Shown here one piece after another: positions 49,101 to 56,316 of a stretch of 64,000 nt of DNA. The notes beneath the pieces were generated by a model. That model was given only the letters and a program-made list of their open reading frames with translations. It was not told the DNA's origin and searched no databases. The translations under genes and the position numbers were made by a program. The first letter of the stretch is position 1; the number at the start of each line of letters is the position of its first letter. Location of the stretch: the NCBI RefSeq assembly GCF_000024005.1, contig NC_013132.1, positions 5,078,001 to 5,142,000 of the forward strand, written 5' to 3'. Origin of the DNA: Chitinophaga pinensis DSM 2588. Lineage in GTDB: Bacteria > Bacteroidota > Bacteroidia > Chitinophagales > Chitinophagaceae.

Positions 49101-50849
49101 GGTGCTGGTAGCCAGATAACCCTGCAAACCATACAGTGTGCGGGCTTCTGCAGCAGCTTTTGCCGCTGTCCAGCTCATTGGAGTCGTAATGTATTCGTAG
49201 TAGTGAGGCTTTGTACCTACGGTGTAACTCACCACGTTACCCAGTACAAAACGAATCGTTCTGTTGCCGGTATTACCACTGGTCGTATTAAACTTCACCG
49301 TACGGTAAAATGCCTGCCATTCGGTAGCTGTAGCAGAACCGGTGAAGGAAGCAACACCGGTTGTCGCATTATAGGCAGCTGTCACGCCGGAAGGTAATGT
49401 TCCCCAGGTGATCACGTCTCCCGAAACAAATCCGGTATCTATATATACACGTCCATCTGTTACGTTGGCAGCTCCTTTTACGAGGATCTGATCATCGATC
49501 ACTGAAGCGACAGTAAACAGGGATTTCTGCTGAATGCCTTCATTCGCAGAAGTAATCTCTGAAGCAACACTGGTAGCAGCCCTGGTAGCCAGGGTGAAAT
49601 AGTCGCCCTTTGTGAGGTTTACACCAGATATACATACCCTATTCACCAGGATAGTGATACCGGAGCTGATCGCGGTTGCATTACTGAAATCTCCGTCTTT
49701 GTCGATCAGCAGGGCGAAGTTACCCGAATTAGATACATCGATACCCAATCCTGTCAGTTCGAAGCAGACATCGACCGTACCGATATTACCATTCAGGTCG
49801 GCTCTCCATACCTGTTGCAGACGGGAAATGTGGGACGACGGGGTTTGCGTGGACTGTCCGTATCCCGCGCGGTCGTTACCAAAGCTCAGTACCACATTGG
49901 TATTGGTCTGAGATGGATTGGTCACCGAAAGGATGCCACTGAAAGAGGCACTCATATTATAAGTACCTGAACAGGCGGAGGTACGGATACCTACCCCATT
50001 AATATCATTATTATATGGAATACCGAGTGTATAGTTAGAAGCCATATCGGTAAAATCCGTTGCATATTTATTGGCAAGATAAATGTTGATCTTTTCTATA
50101 TCACATGCACTCAGTTTCCTGTTGTAAACAATCAGTTCACTGATATCACCATTATAATAGTTATTATCTCCATCCAGGCCGATCCTCAGATCAGCCCTGC
50201 CGGTGGCATCGCCTGTATTGTCCGTAAATGCAGAAATCAGCTTACCGTTCAGGTAAACTGCAGATGCGTTACTCGTTCCTTTACTATAGACGGCCGTGAC
50301 CAGTCTCGTTTCTCCGGATTTTGCACCCCCGGGTATGACGACCGCGGTCCCTCCTGTATTCAGACTGGCATCCGTCGTTCCGGTAGCAGCCTTGTTGTTG
50401 AAGTAGCGTTGCTGGGTGGCCCCGACATCTGCTCCCCAGACTGCCTGGGCGTTACCATCGTTTGTCCCTGGCCGGTATACCGCGAAGATGGTTACATCGG
50501 CCAGCGTCCCTGCCCGTATATCCATCCCGTTGACAGTCATCCCTGAACCTGCACTGGCGGACGTCCGGTTAAAATGAACAACCGGACGATCATTGGCGCC
50601 GCCACTATTGTAAATCACGGGGTTAGCTCCTGAGCTGACAGCATTATGCCCGCTACCTGATTTATCATACCAGGTAGAAAGCGTACTACCATAAGCGGGT
50701 GCAGTCGCTCCTGCCAGTACATCATTTGCGTCCAGCCACAACACCACGCCGTTATTAACGCCCGCAGGTCCCGTCTGTGCAAATAAAGAAATACTGAAAA
50801 GGCAACACAAAAGAATGCAGCCCAAGCATTTACGTAGAAATAATTTCAT
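40161..50849 (-). CDS. Giant surface adhesin with Ig-like repeats and T9SS sorting domain
   Basis: 3562 residues. Signal peptide about 1-24 (LFAQ); ConA/LamG-like domain about 28-270; beta-rich region with GIPYNNDINGVG (about 275-420); cadherin-like spacer about 440-545; C-type-lectin-like domain about 550-710 (WTAAKAAAEARTLYGLQGYL; WNGGEPNNY; GRWNDL). Then 29 Ig-like units of about 90 residues (about 712-3380), each with TNDNTPxVxGxAEANSTVTIY and ATDAxGNTS cores, one divergent Big-type unit, and a C-terminal PQPATDIVNVRF...LLIRLKEKTFTTTIVI region as in type A sorting domains. Units 8-21 are nearly identical. A secreted or cell-anchored adhesin; PorV follows. Ligand unknown. Confidence 0.94.
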   Translation of the reverse strand: MKLFLRKCLGCILLCCLFSISLFAQTGPAGVNNGVVLWLDANDVLAGATAPAYGSTLSTWYDKSGSGHNAVSSGANPVIYNSGGANDRPVVHFNRTSASAGSGMTVNGMDIRAGTLADVTIFAVYRPGTNDGNAQAVWGADVGATQQRYFNNKAATGTTDASLNTGGTAVVIPGGAKSGETRLVTAVYSKGTSNASAVYLNGKLISAFTDNTGDATGRADLRIGLDGDNNYYNGDISELIVYNRKLSACDIEKINIYLANKYATDFTDMASNYTLGIPYNNDINGVGIRTSACSGTYNMSASFSGILSVTNPSQTNTNVVLSFGNDRAGYGQSTQTPSSHISRLQQVWRADLNGNIGTVDVCFELTGLGIDVSNSGNFALLIDKDGDFSNATAISSGITILVNRVCISGVNLTKGDYFTLATRAATSVASEITSANEGIQQKSLFTVASVIDDQILVKGAANVTDGRVYIDTGFVSGDVITWGTLPSGVTAAYNATTGVASFTGSATATEWQAFYRTVKFNTTSGNTGNRTIRFVLGNVVSYTVGTKPHYYEYITTPMSWTAAKAAAEARTLYGLQGYLATSTAQIENDFITSKLSSDGWVGGTCDYQIVNTVLGRTAYNDQASAYGAYYWVTGPEKGTPISTGLNNPVAVGSAYMKWNGGEPNNYQNTDERYMQLYSTNQGRWNDLNNSNNLGYVVEYGGYASDPVLNIDYSRVVTNAPPAPNIVSITDDTGLSATDTITNDATLKLNGTGQASATINVYRADLGSTSLGTASVNSSGNWTFDYTGTTLTDGTYSFTATATTGGNTSAASPVFKVTVDLTAPAKPGRPTLAPTSGSGNATNDVTPDLTGSAEPGSQIKVYDGATQIGTATTNAAGQWTMTAPTMTATLHNITVTATDVAGNTSMPSDQFPLTVDVTAPATPPAPTLVGGVGNVTNDNTPDIKGTAENNSIVTIYSGTTIVGTANANSSGDYIFTFPTLADGSYTIRVTATDAAGNTSAKSPALTFTVDTQAPAVPTLTTAVNPTSNNTPTVTGKTDPNTSVTIYKDGTAVTTVTSNGSGDYIYTFSPALADGTYALTATAKDAIGNVSNTSATLNLTVDATAPAAPVITTSKLVTNINTPVITGTAEANTTVTIYRGATAVGTAPVNASGNFTYTFATLADGTYAVSATAKDAVGNVSPPSNVLNITIDTQAPPAPVVSSRTTPANDNTPTVIGTAEANSTVTIYSDGAIAGTTTANASGAFTFTFTGALADGLRAITATATDAAGNTSVLSAALNIMIDTQEPARPAAPTYADGRAGGLTNDNTPDIKGTAEANSTVTIYVDGSSVGTTTADGSGNYTYTLPVQVDGPHTVAVTATDAAGNTSAMSPAMNFTVDTQAPPAPSITTAKNPTNDNTPDVSGTAEANSTVTIYIGGSSVGTTTADASGNYTFTLPAQADGTYAVTATATDASGNTSAPSATLNLKIDTQAPSVPTITTAKNPTNDNTPDVSGTAEANSTVTIYVGGSSVGTTTADASGNYTFTLPAQADGTYAVTATSTDASGNTSAPSATLNLKIDTQAPSVPTITTAKNPTNDNTPDVNGTAEANSTVTIYIGGSSVGTTTADASGNYTFTLPAQADGTYAVTATSTDASGNTSLPSATLNLKIDTQAPSVPTITTAKNPTNDNTPDVSGTAEANSTVTIYIGGSSVGTTTADASGNYTFTLPAQADGTYAVTATATDASGNTSASSATLNLKIDTQAPSVPTITTAKNPTNDNTPDVNGTAEANSTVTIYVGGSSVGTTTADASGNYTFTLPAQADGTYAVTATATDAAGNTSAPSATLNLKIDTQAPSVPTITTAKNPTNDNTPDVSGTAEANSTVTIYVGGSSVGTTTADASGNYTFSLPAQADGTYAVTATSTDAAANTSVPSATLNLKIDTQAPSVPTITTAKNPTNDNTPDVSGTAEANSTVTIYIGGSSVGTTTADASGNYTFTLPAQADGTYAVTATSTDASGNTSASSATLNLKIDTQAPSVPTITTAKNPTNDNTPDVSGTAEANSMVTIYIGGSSVGTTTADASGNYTFTLPAQADGTYAVTATSTDAAANTSIPSATLNLKIDTQAPSVPTITTAKNPTNDNTPDVSGTAEANSTVTIYIGGSSVGTTTADASGNYTFTLPAQADGTYAVTATSTDASGNTSASSATLNLKIDTQAPSVPTITTAKNPTNDNTPDVNGTAEANSTVTIYIGGSSVGTTTADASGNYTFTLPAQADGTYAVTATSTDASGNTSLPSATLNLKIDTQAPSVPTITTAKNPTNDNTPDVSGTAEANSTVTIYIGGSSVGTTTADASGNYTFTLPAQADGTYAVTATSTDASGNTSAPSATLTLKIDTQAPSVPTITTAKNPTNDNTPDVNGTAEANSTVTIYVGGSSVGTTTADASGNYTFTLPAQADGTYAVTATATDAAGNISAPSATLNLKIDTQAPTVPTITTAKNPTNDNTPDISGTAESNSTVTIYIGGSSVGTTTADASGNYTFTLPAQADGTYAVTATATDASGNISAPSATLNLKIDTQAPSVPTITTAKNPTNDNTPDVSGTAEANSTVTIYIGGSSVGTTTADASGNYTFTLPVQVDGTHAISATSTDASGNTSAKSNVLNLVVDTQAPAAPVVTARTTPANDNTPTVIGTAEANSTVTIYADGTVAGTTTADASGKFTYTFGASLSDGNHAITATATDAAGNTSTMSAPLNINIDTQAPAAPTITTAKNPTNDNTPTVTGKAEANSTVTIYVGGSAVGTASADASGNYTYTFGTALLDGTHAVTARATDATGNTGASSAILNLIIDTQAPAAPTVKTDKNPTNDNTPVITGKAEPNSTVTIYDGNTVVGTVPADANGDYTYTFNPALSDGTHTITTTATDAAGNTSGKSNQLPINIDTHAPATPPAPVLADGKPGGLIDDATPGIKGTAEANSTVTIYLNGNAVGTTTADAAGNYTYTFNPALADASYAITVTATDAAGNTSAQSPALNITIDATAPPTPAAPQLIDGKNGITNDATPSIRGDAEPNSTVTVYVDGKPIGTTKADADGHYTYTIEPALADGKHDVTVTATDAVGNTSGQSPALSFVIDTQAPAAPTVTTDKTLTNDNTPTVTGKAEPNSTVTVYVDGKTAGTVTADNNGNYSYTISPAMIDGGHNVTATATDAAGNTSVPSATLNITVDTQAPAAPTVVLATPAVQGVVSTTRPTITGEAEANSTVTIYADGVAVSTTVADADGHYTYTFNPGLSEGAHTITATATDAAGNTSLPGTPLKFSIDAVAPEVPAPPILPGINVPGLVNTTEPTITGTGEPGTLIIIYTDGKAIGSAIVKANGEWSYTYNPPLSEGPHKVSVTASDELGNESGHSREVILTVDVTRPDVAIVTLSAEPLSGPVTFMFTFTEDVLGFESSDINVMGGKVTEFKQLTPSTYAVIILPESEGIMMVNVPANGATDLAGNGNRVSSTIALRVKFGAGVEMVYPQPATDIVNVRFSGVDDGNANVTMTSMAGQVVLQQNAALRTNILTLNTQRVPSGTYVLLIRLKEKTFTTTIVIAR
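42942..46721 (-). repeat. Fourteen tandem 270-bp repeats within the adhesin gene
   Basis: Exactly 14 x 270 bp fill this interval with no length change, from the codon for the T of TQAPPAPSITT (46721) to the unit ending NVLNLVVD (42942). Each unit encodes 90 residues, differing mainly at a few sites (YIGG/YVGG, DVSG/DVNG, GNTSAPS/ANTSVPS/GNTSLPS). Outer units (1-7 and 22-29) are far more divergent. This is the pattern of recent duplication or gene conversion within the centre of the array. Confidence 0.95.
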
Positions 50850-50958
50850 CTGAAAATAATTGGTGAAGTTGTATAGGAACGGGATACATTGCCAGGGTTT
50901 CCCGGATCACTCATAGGTATATGCCAGTCTGGTGTCAAAAGACGGTTTTCATATGTTA

Positions 50959-50966
50959 CAAATTTA
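50959..50966 (-). promoter_or_regulatory. Candidate -7 element of the adhesin promoter
   Basis: TAAATTTG on the minus strand matches TAnnTTTG exactly, about 110 bp before the adhesin ATG. No clear -33 TTTG at 19-21 bp was found, so confidence is limited. Confidence 0.35.
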
Positions 50967-51009
50967 TATACTTGTTTGATATAATTATTTAGAATAACTT
51001 GTATTAATA

Positions 51010-51027
51010 TGTAGTAGTTTTACTACA
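51010..51027. promoter_or_regulatory. Dyad symmetry between adhesin and regulator genes
   Basis: TGTAGTA (51010-51016) and TACTACA (51021-51027) form a perfect 7-bp dyad with a 4-bp centre. It is upstream of both the adhesin promoter element and the LuxR-type regulator (start 51099). The half-site resembles BlaI/MecI-type operators, but no such repressor is in the window. Confidence 0.45.
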
Positions 51028-51098
51028 AAATCTGGTACTGTATATTACATTCGTTGTTTATTTAGACGTTGTAACGTACTTTTACACAATTACTTACT

Positions 51099-51725
51099 AT
51101 GCCTAATATACTTGTTGTAGATGATCAGGAGGTAGTTCGTTACGGTACTACACTCATCCTGCAGAAGTCAATCGACGACGCGCAGGTCAGTGAAGCGGGC
51201 AGTTTTGAAGACACCCTGAAGATATTATCTACCAAAAAATTTGATCTTGTCATCCTGGATATCGATATGCCGGGGGGAAATAATCACCAGATGCTGGATG
51301 TGATTCGTTTACGCCATCCAGATATCAGGATCCTTATTTTCTCCAGCTACGATGAACAGATCTTTGGATGGAGATATCTGGAGGCAGGCGCCGATGGCTT
51401 CCTGTCTAAAAAAACGGGTATAGAAGAAATTAAAAATGCAGCTAAAACGCTGCTGAGGGATGAAAAATACCTCAGTCCTACCCTGAAACAGACATTATTA
51501 AATAACTTCACTAATAAGAAAAGCGCTACAAATCCTATTCAACGTTTATCCAGCCGTGAAAATAATATCATGCAGTTGTTGATTAAAGGTTCCAGTGTGG
51601 CCGAAATCGCAGATAAACTCAGTTTACAGATATCTACCGTCAGCACCTATAAGAAAAGGATTTTCGAAAAACTGCAGGTCTCCAATGTCATAGAAATGAT
51701 AGAGAAAGTACAGCTCTACTCATAA
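51099..51725 (+). CDS. NarL/LuxR-family response regulator
   Basis: 208 residues: receiver domain (1-120; VVDDQ acidic pair, phospho-acceptor D54 in VILDIDMP, FLSKKTG) and C-terminal LuxR helix-turn-helix (about 145-205; LSSRENNIMQLLIKGSSVAEIADKL, STVSTYKKRIFEKL). It starts 250 bp from the divergent adhesin gene and is a natural candidate regulator of it. No sensor kinase is adjacent. Confidence 0.93.
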   Translation: MPNILVVDDQEVVRYGTTLILQKSIDDAQVSEAGSFEDTLKILSTKKFDLVILDIDMPGGNNHQMLDVIRLRHPDIRILIFSSYDEQIFGWRYLEAGADGFLSKKTGIEEIKNAAKTLLRDEKYLSPTLKQTLLNNFTNKKSATNPIQRLSSRENNIMQLLIKGSSVAEIADKLSLQISTVSTYKKRIFEKLQVSNVIEMIEKVQLYS

Positions 51726-51825
51726 TCCCCTATTTATTTTATTAAAAAAAATTTCTATATTCAGCCCCTGATTACAACTGAAATCTTTTTACGTAAGCAT
51801 TAATCATTATTCCGACCACGACCCT

Positions 51826-53007
51826 ATGAAACGACTACTTGTTATCGTTACAGGCATTGCTGTAACCACGCATTCTATGGCCCAGGAGAAAAAGGGACCT
51901 TTCCAGTTAGATGGCACAATCACTGGGAAAAACAGCGGATTTGTCCATCTGCGCTACGGCAACGGCTTTTACATGGAAGACAGCTGCGCCATTAAAAACG
52001 GCAGTTTCTCCTTTAAAGGCATGCTAAGTGAACCTGTCATGGCTACCATCAGTGGTGATGGCGAAGATGGCTATGATTTTTACCTTGATCCGGGTCAGAT
52101 GACGATCAATGTAAAATCTCCCAGCTTCGAGGACGCCGCCGTCACTGGTTCTGCCTCTCAGACGGAGTACCAGGAACTGCTGACAGCCAGGGCAGATGTA
52201 CAAAGGGAAATCGCACCTCTTGCCAAATCACTGGAAGACGCCAACAAACAGTACCTGAGCGCCATTCAGTCAAGAAAATCCGATGCAGAGCTGACCGCTC
52301 TGAAATCGAAGGCGGATGTAGCCAAAGGCAGTCTTGCACCCCTGGAAGAGAGGGCACGTGAAGTCAGCTATGATTTCTTCCGCTCCCACCCGGATTCTTA
52401 TGTAACGGCAGCAGAACTACGGTACTTTGCCACATACATGAAACCAGGAGACCTGAAATCTCATATTGGCAAACTCGCCCCTTTCCTGCAAACCAGTATT
52501 TACGGACAAGAGCTATCCGACATTCTGAACAAACTACAGAATGGTGCACCTGGTAGCCAGGCACAGTTATTCAGTCAGCGGGACGCAACCGGTAAGGCCG
52601 TTACACCGCTGGATTTTAAGGGGAAATACCTGTTGCTGGATTTCTGGGGCAGCTGGTGCCTGCCCTGCCGTAAAAACAATGTACATCTGAAAGAGCTTTA
52701 TGCCCGCTACAAAGACAAGGGATTCGCCATCATTGGTATTGCTGATAATGACAGCAAACCAGAGGATTGGAAAAAAGCAATCGACAAAGATGGTATTGGT
52801 ATCTGGACGAATATTCTCCGCGGACTGGACGCTAATAAGTTCAAGGAGGATGGTAAACCACAACCAGGCGATATCTACAATATGTATGGTGTACATGCCG
52901 TACCAACGCAGATATTGATCAATCCTGAAGGTATGATCATCGCCCGTTTTGGCAGTGGCGGTGAAAACTACGAACTGCTGGATACAAAACTGGCTGAAAT
53001 CTTATAA
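51826..53007 (+). CDS. TlpA-like thioredoxin with N-terminal DUF4369
   Basis: 393 residues, signal peptide about 1-20 (SMAQ). The N-terminal about 25-115 is the beta-rich DUF4369-like domain (FQLDGTITGKNSGFVHLRYGN region) common in Bacteroidota. A charged helical linker (about 115-240) leads to a thioredoxin fold (about 250-393) with the active site WGSWCLPCRKN, Cys278 and Cys281. It reduces or shuffles periplasmic disulfides; such proteins often serve cytochrome maturation or unknown envelope targets. Confidence 0.92.
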   Translation: MKRLLVIVTGIAVTTHSMAQEKKGPFQLDGTITGKNSGFVHLRYGNGFYMEDSCAIKNGSFSFKGMLSEPVMATISGDGEDGYDFYLDPGQMTINVKSPSFEDAAVTGSASQTEYQELLTARADVQREIAPLAKSLEDANKQYLSAIQSRKSDAELTALKSKADVAKGSLAPLEERAREVSYDFFRSHPDSYVTAAELRYFATYMKPGDLKSHIGKLAPFLQTSIYGQELSDILNKLQNGAPGSQAQLFSQRDATGKAVTPLDFKGKYLLLDFWGSWCLPCRKNNVHLKELYARYKDKGFAIIGIADNDSKPEDWKKAIDKDGIGIWTNILRGLDANKFKEDGKPQPGDIYNMYGVHAVPTQILINPEGMIIARFGSGGENYELLDTKLAEIL

Positions 53008-53042
53008 ATATTTGTAATCCAGTCATCCGATACTTACTCTCC

Positions 53043-53073
53043 GTTAGCGCTGTCTTTTGGACGTAGCACTAAC
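53043..53073. terminator. Imperfect hairpin after the thioredoxin gene
   Basis: GTTAGCGCT (53043-53051) pairs with AGCACTAAC (53065-53073) with one mismatch. A weak terminator or processing site in the 180-bp gap before the AI-2E gene. Confidence 0.35.
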
Positions 53074-53187
53074 AAAGCGTAAGTATAGCATGACTATTAT
53101 AATGCAGGTATTTACAACGGGTACTGCGGCAGAAGTTGGCATGATTAAGGTATAGGGATCAATACAAGCTGATCCAAAATATATCAT

Positions 53188-54270
53188 ATGCAAGCTAACG
53201 CTAACAAGCAGTCCCCGTTTCTTATTAAAGCGCCCCTGATCCTTATCGGCCTTTATCTTTTCTTTTATTTCCTCTTTCTGCTGAAAGAAATCCTGGTACC
53301 TTTCGCATTCGCAGGATTAATAGCCATTCTCCTGAATCCTCTCTGTAACAGACTGGAGAGACTCCGGATTCCCAAAGTGTGGGCGATTTCCCTCAGCCTG
53401 CTGCTTGCCGCACTTGTATTGGCTGGCTTGTTCTATTTTTTATCCGCACAGATCAGTCAGTTTGGAGAACTGATTCCCACCCTGAAAACCCGCTCACAGG
53501 AACTGATGGGAGAACTACAGCAATGGGTTGCACTGAAACTAGGTATTTCCATGGAAAAACAGACCGATATGCTGCATAAACTAACTGATAACGGTCAACA
53601 ATACCTCGGGCATACTTTAGGGTCTATTTTCGGCGTATTAGGGGTGTTTTTTCTGCTACCGGTGTACACATTTCTGCTCCTGTTGTATAAAAACCAGTTG
53701 GTCAATTTTATATATGAAAGCTTCGGCTCCGAACACAAAGAGCATGTACAGGATGTATTGCAATCAACCAAAGGAGCAATTCAGAGTTATATCGCAGGAT
53801 TGCTGATTGAAACAGCTATCATAGCTGTACTGAATTCAATTGCGCTATTGATTTTAGGTGTAAAATATGCCATACTGCTCGGCACAATCGGCGCTATTCT
53901 GAACCTGATTCCTTATATCGGCGGATTGATCGCCATTGCTTTGCCTGTAATGATCGCCACCGTTACCAATGATAACTTTACAACTCCTTTACTGATAGTA
54001 GGCGTTTACCTGCTGATACAGTTCATCGATAATCACCTGATCGTACCCAAAGTAGTTGCTTCGAAAGTCTCTATCAATGCGCTTATTTCTATCGTGGTAG
54101 TTCTTATGGGAGGCGCCTTGTGGGGAGTTAGTGGTATGTTCCTATCCATCCCTTTTGTGGCGATTCTGAAGATCATTTTTGACCATATCGACGGACTAAA
54201 ACCCTGGGGTAAATTATTGGGTGATAATAACCCCGGCAACCTCATCAAATCAAATCATAAAAAAGAGTAA
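53188..54270 (+). CDS. AI-2E-family transporter (PerM-like)
   Basis: 360 residues with about 8 hydrophobic segments and the PF01594 pattern: ILVPFAFAGLIAILLNPL near the N-terminus, the central SEHKEHVQDVLQSTKGAIQSYIAGL region, IGAILNLIPYIGGLIA and IQFIDNHLIVPKVVASKVSINAL. Members export small molecules or ions (Na+/H+ in some bacilli; AI-2 in E. coli TqsA). Substrate here unknown; N- and C-termini lie in the cytoplasm. Confidence 0.93.
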   Translation: MQANANKQSPFLIKAPLILIGLYLFFYFLFLLKEILVPFAFAGLIAILLNPLCNRLERLRIPKVWAISLSLLLAALVLAGLFYFLSAQISQFGELIPTLKTRSQELMGELQQWVALKLGISMEKQTDMLHKLTDNGQQYLGHTLGSIFGVLGVFFLLPVYTFLLLLYKNQLVNFIYESFGSEHKEHVQDVLQSTKGAIQSYIAGLLIETAIIAVLNSIALLILGVKYAILLGTIGAILNLIPYIGGLIAIALPVMIATVTNDNFTTPLLIVGVYLLIQFIDNHLIVPKVVASKVSINALISIVVVLMGGALWGVSGMFLSIPFVAILKIIFDHIDGLKPWGKLLGDNNPGNLIKSNHKKE

Positions 54271-54341
54271 AAATTCTGTCTGGTCAACGACTGTCCGGGC
54301 CGAAATTGGTAAATTTATAGTCAGTTTCGTTAATGGCCTAA

Positions 54342-54635
54342 ATGACATATCGTATGGAAACAACCTTTCACATTTTGTTACACCTGAAGACATCTGACGG
54401 ACATGAAAATCTCGGCAGATTTTTCCTCGGAGCCGACAGAACGATGGCATATAAACTCTTTAGCCAGTTAAAAGGAAATCCTGATGTCACGGATCAATGT
54501 GGTTTGTGTCTTGAGTTCATAGAGATGCGCGACAATCTTCCATACAACATGGAAATACTGAGTTGCACATTAGACCAGCTTGCCGAAAACTGTAAGATTA
54601 TTACTAAGGCGATCTTTAAGCGATTTACCGTATAA
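54342..54635 (+). CDS. Hypothetical protein, 97 aa
   Basis: 97 residues from ATG 54342 (ATG 54354 is an alternative start, MET at codon 5). Soluble, mixed alpha/beta, with Cys pairs (CGLCLEF). Its stop is 2 bp from the end of the decayed lyase-like gene on the opposite strand. Family not recognised. Confidence 0.55.
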   Translation: MTYRMETTFHILLHLKTSDGHENLGRFFLGADRTMAYKLFSQLKGNPDVTDQCGLCLEFIEMRDNLPYNMEILSCTLDQLAENCKIITKAIFKRFTV

Positions 54636-54637
54636 TT

Positions 54638-55300
54638 TTATTGTATTGTAGTGATCTGAAACTGGCTGATCTCCTGTCTCGACCAGGTGGAACGGAAACC
54701 CAAATAGCCCTCCTGCAATGATGCAGGATCACTGTAATGGAAATACTCAATTCCATCTACAGCAAATACAACCGTGCCATTTTGTACCCATATATCGATA
54801 CAGTGATAAAGTCTTTTTGTTCGTCGCCGTCAAATACGATACTATCTAATATGCGGATCGATTCTGATCCGGATGATCATTGACTTTCAGATTGCCTTTG
54901 ATCGTGCTGTTTTTAGCAACAGATAAGGTCAGTTGATCTGCGTTGCGTCCCTTGTCTGCTCCTATCGCATGAGCGCTCCATTTGACAGGACCATCCGGCC
55001 ATGTAGCCAGGGTCCAGGATTGCATATTCACCGTCTCCCCTTTGGTGGCTGACAATAAAAATCCTGCCTCTTTTTTCACCACTCCTTTGGGCCAGGGTAC
55101 GCCCCAGGTAGTACCGGTAGTTATCACAGGAGCAGCACCACCCAGCCATTGTAACGCGGCTGTAGTAGTATCATTATTGAGAGGTATTTGTGTTGTGACA
55201 GCAGGTAGTGAGGATATAACAGGCCATCCGGCGGTTAATAGTCCTGCGTTTTTTACAAATGCGCGTCTTGATAAACTGTTTTTTTTTTAGCATAACGCAT
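54638..55300 (-). pseudogene. Decayed exo-rhamnogalacturonan-lyase-like gene with internal deletion
   Basis: Two remnants in the right order. The N-terminal remnant (about 55279-54846) has a Tat-like signal (SLSRRAFVKNAGLLTAG) and LQWLGGAAPVITTGTTWGVP then PWPKGVVKKEAGF, as in the first beta-sandwich of PcRGLX-type lyases. The C-terminal remnant (up to the stop at 54638) has HCIDIWVQNGTVVFAVDGIE and ASLQEGYLGFRSTWSRQEIS, as in DUF6250-type C-terminal lectin-like domains. Most of the enzyme (probably over 600 residues) is missing. A 10-A tract (55281-55288 region) puts the ATG out of frame with the signal, and at least one more frameshift near 54790 (A5) is needed. Not expressed as an enzyme. 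Confidence 0.8.
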
Positions 55301-55302
55301 TA

Positions 55303-55743
55303 GCTGGGTAAATGATTTGAGTGGTAGGGTTATATGATATCCTGTCGATAGGACAATTAATAGTAAAATAACTAAAACTGATAGTCATTTGATATTTTCT
55401 GCAGAAAAGCTGGCTCATATAATGAGTCTACTAATTAAGTAGACAAATATATACTTCACCAGATTGATATCAAAGTATGTCTTAAAATGTAGTTTTTTAC
55501 TGCGGAACAATTTTGCCGTACATCGGCAGATTTTTGCATTTCATCTATATTTGTTAGCCGCTGACAGTAAACGAACTATATTCGCATTACTGGCATACGA
55601 GCACTATATGTGACCCACCATTATCCTATAACTGCACACGAGCAAGAGCACTAGCATACTCATATTCCTGCCATTCGCCTATAACATCTGTCCCATTTAC
55701 CCTGATACTGCTGTCAGCTGTTCAACCTGTAAATCAATATGCG
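55303..55743. other. Intergenic region, about 440 bp
   Basis: Upstream of the APS kinase gene. Holds a dyad (55426-55444), a small hairpin TGCCG/CGGCA (55514-55528), and a -7-like TATATTTG (55546-55553) with no -33 TTTG at the usual spacing. No gene seen. Confidence 0.4.
55426..55444. promoter_or_regulatory. Perfect dyad, possible operator
   Basis: GTCTACT (55426-55432) and AGTAGAC (55438-55444) flank AATTA, a perfect 19-bp dyad upstream of the decayed lyase gene and far upstream of the APS kinase. It resembles BlaI/GntR-type operators of Bacteroidota, but no cognate repressor is in the window. Confidence 0.4.
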
Positions 55744-56304
55744 ATGATTATACAACTATGTGGCCTATCCGGCGCAGGAAAAACAACTATTGCCAGAAGC
55801 GTACAACAGAAAGCTTCCACATGCGGAATTCCTATCGAAATTATTGACGGTGATGCTTATCGTGAATCCCTTTGCAGAGATCTGACTTTTTCAAAAGAAG
55901 ATCGCTGTGAGAACATTCGTCGGCTTGGTTTTGTCGCCAGCCGTTTATCCAGTTATGGTATTACCTGTATTATCAGTGCCATCAACCCTTATGAAGCGGT
56001 CCGCCGCGAACTGGCTATGAAATATGCGCAGGTAAAAACCGTGTATATCGATTGTTCACTGGATGAATTAATAGCGAGAGATACGAAAGGACTATATAAG
56101 AGAGCATTGTTACCAGAGAGTCATCCTGACAAACTTAATAATCTGACAGGCGTCAATGATCCATTTGAGGCGCCTGCGCATCCTGATCTGCACTTACAGA
56201 CGCACAGGAACAGCATTCAGACGTGTACTAATACACTTTTCCAATTCATTCAGCAAGCCGTAAAAAAACAGGAGCAGCAATATAGCCACGCGGCTTCAAT
56301 TTAA
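55744..56304 (+). CDS. cysC: Adenylyl-sulfate (APS) kinase
   Basis: 186 residues with the P-loop GLSGAGKTT (7-15), then IIDGDAYRESL and LTFSKEDRCENIRRLGFV, the CysC PAPS-site pattern, and KGLYKRA later. It phosphorylates APS to PAPS, the universal sulfuryl donor. No CysN/CysD ATP sulfurylase is adjacent; it must be elsewhere. The next gene, 12 bp downstream, is a sulfotransferase, so this PAPS probably feeds a sulfation reaction rather than assimilatory sulfate reduction. Confidence 0.93.
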   Translation: MIIQLCGLSGAGKTTIARSVQQKASTCGIPIEIIDGDAYRESLCRDLTFSKEDRCENIRRLGFVASRLSSYGITCIISAINPYEAVRRELAMKYAQVKTVYIDCSLDELIARDTKGLYKRALLPESHPDKLNNLTGVNDPFEAPAHPDLHLQTHRNSIQTCTNTLFQFIQQAVKKQEQQYSHAASI

Positions 56305-56316
56305 CAGCACAGACAA

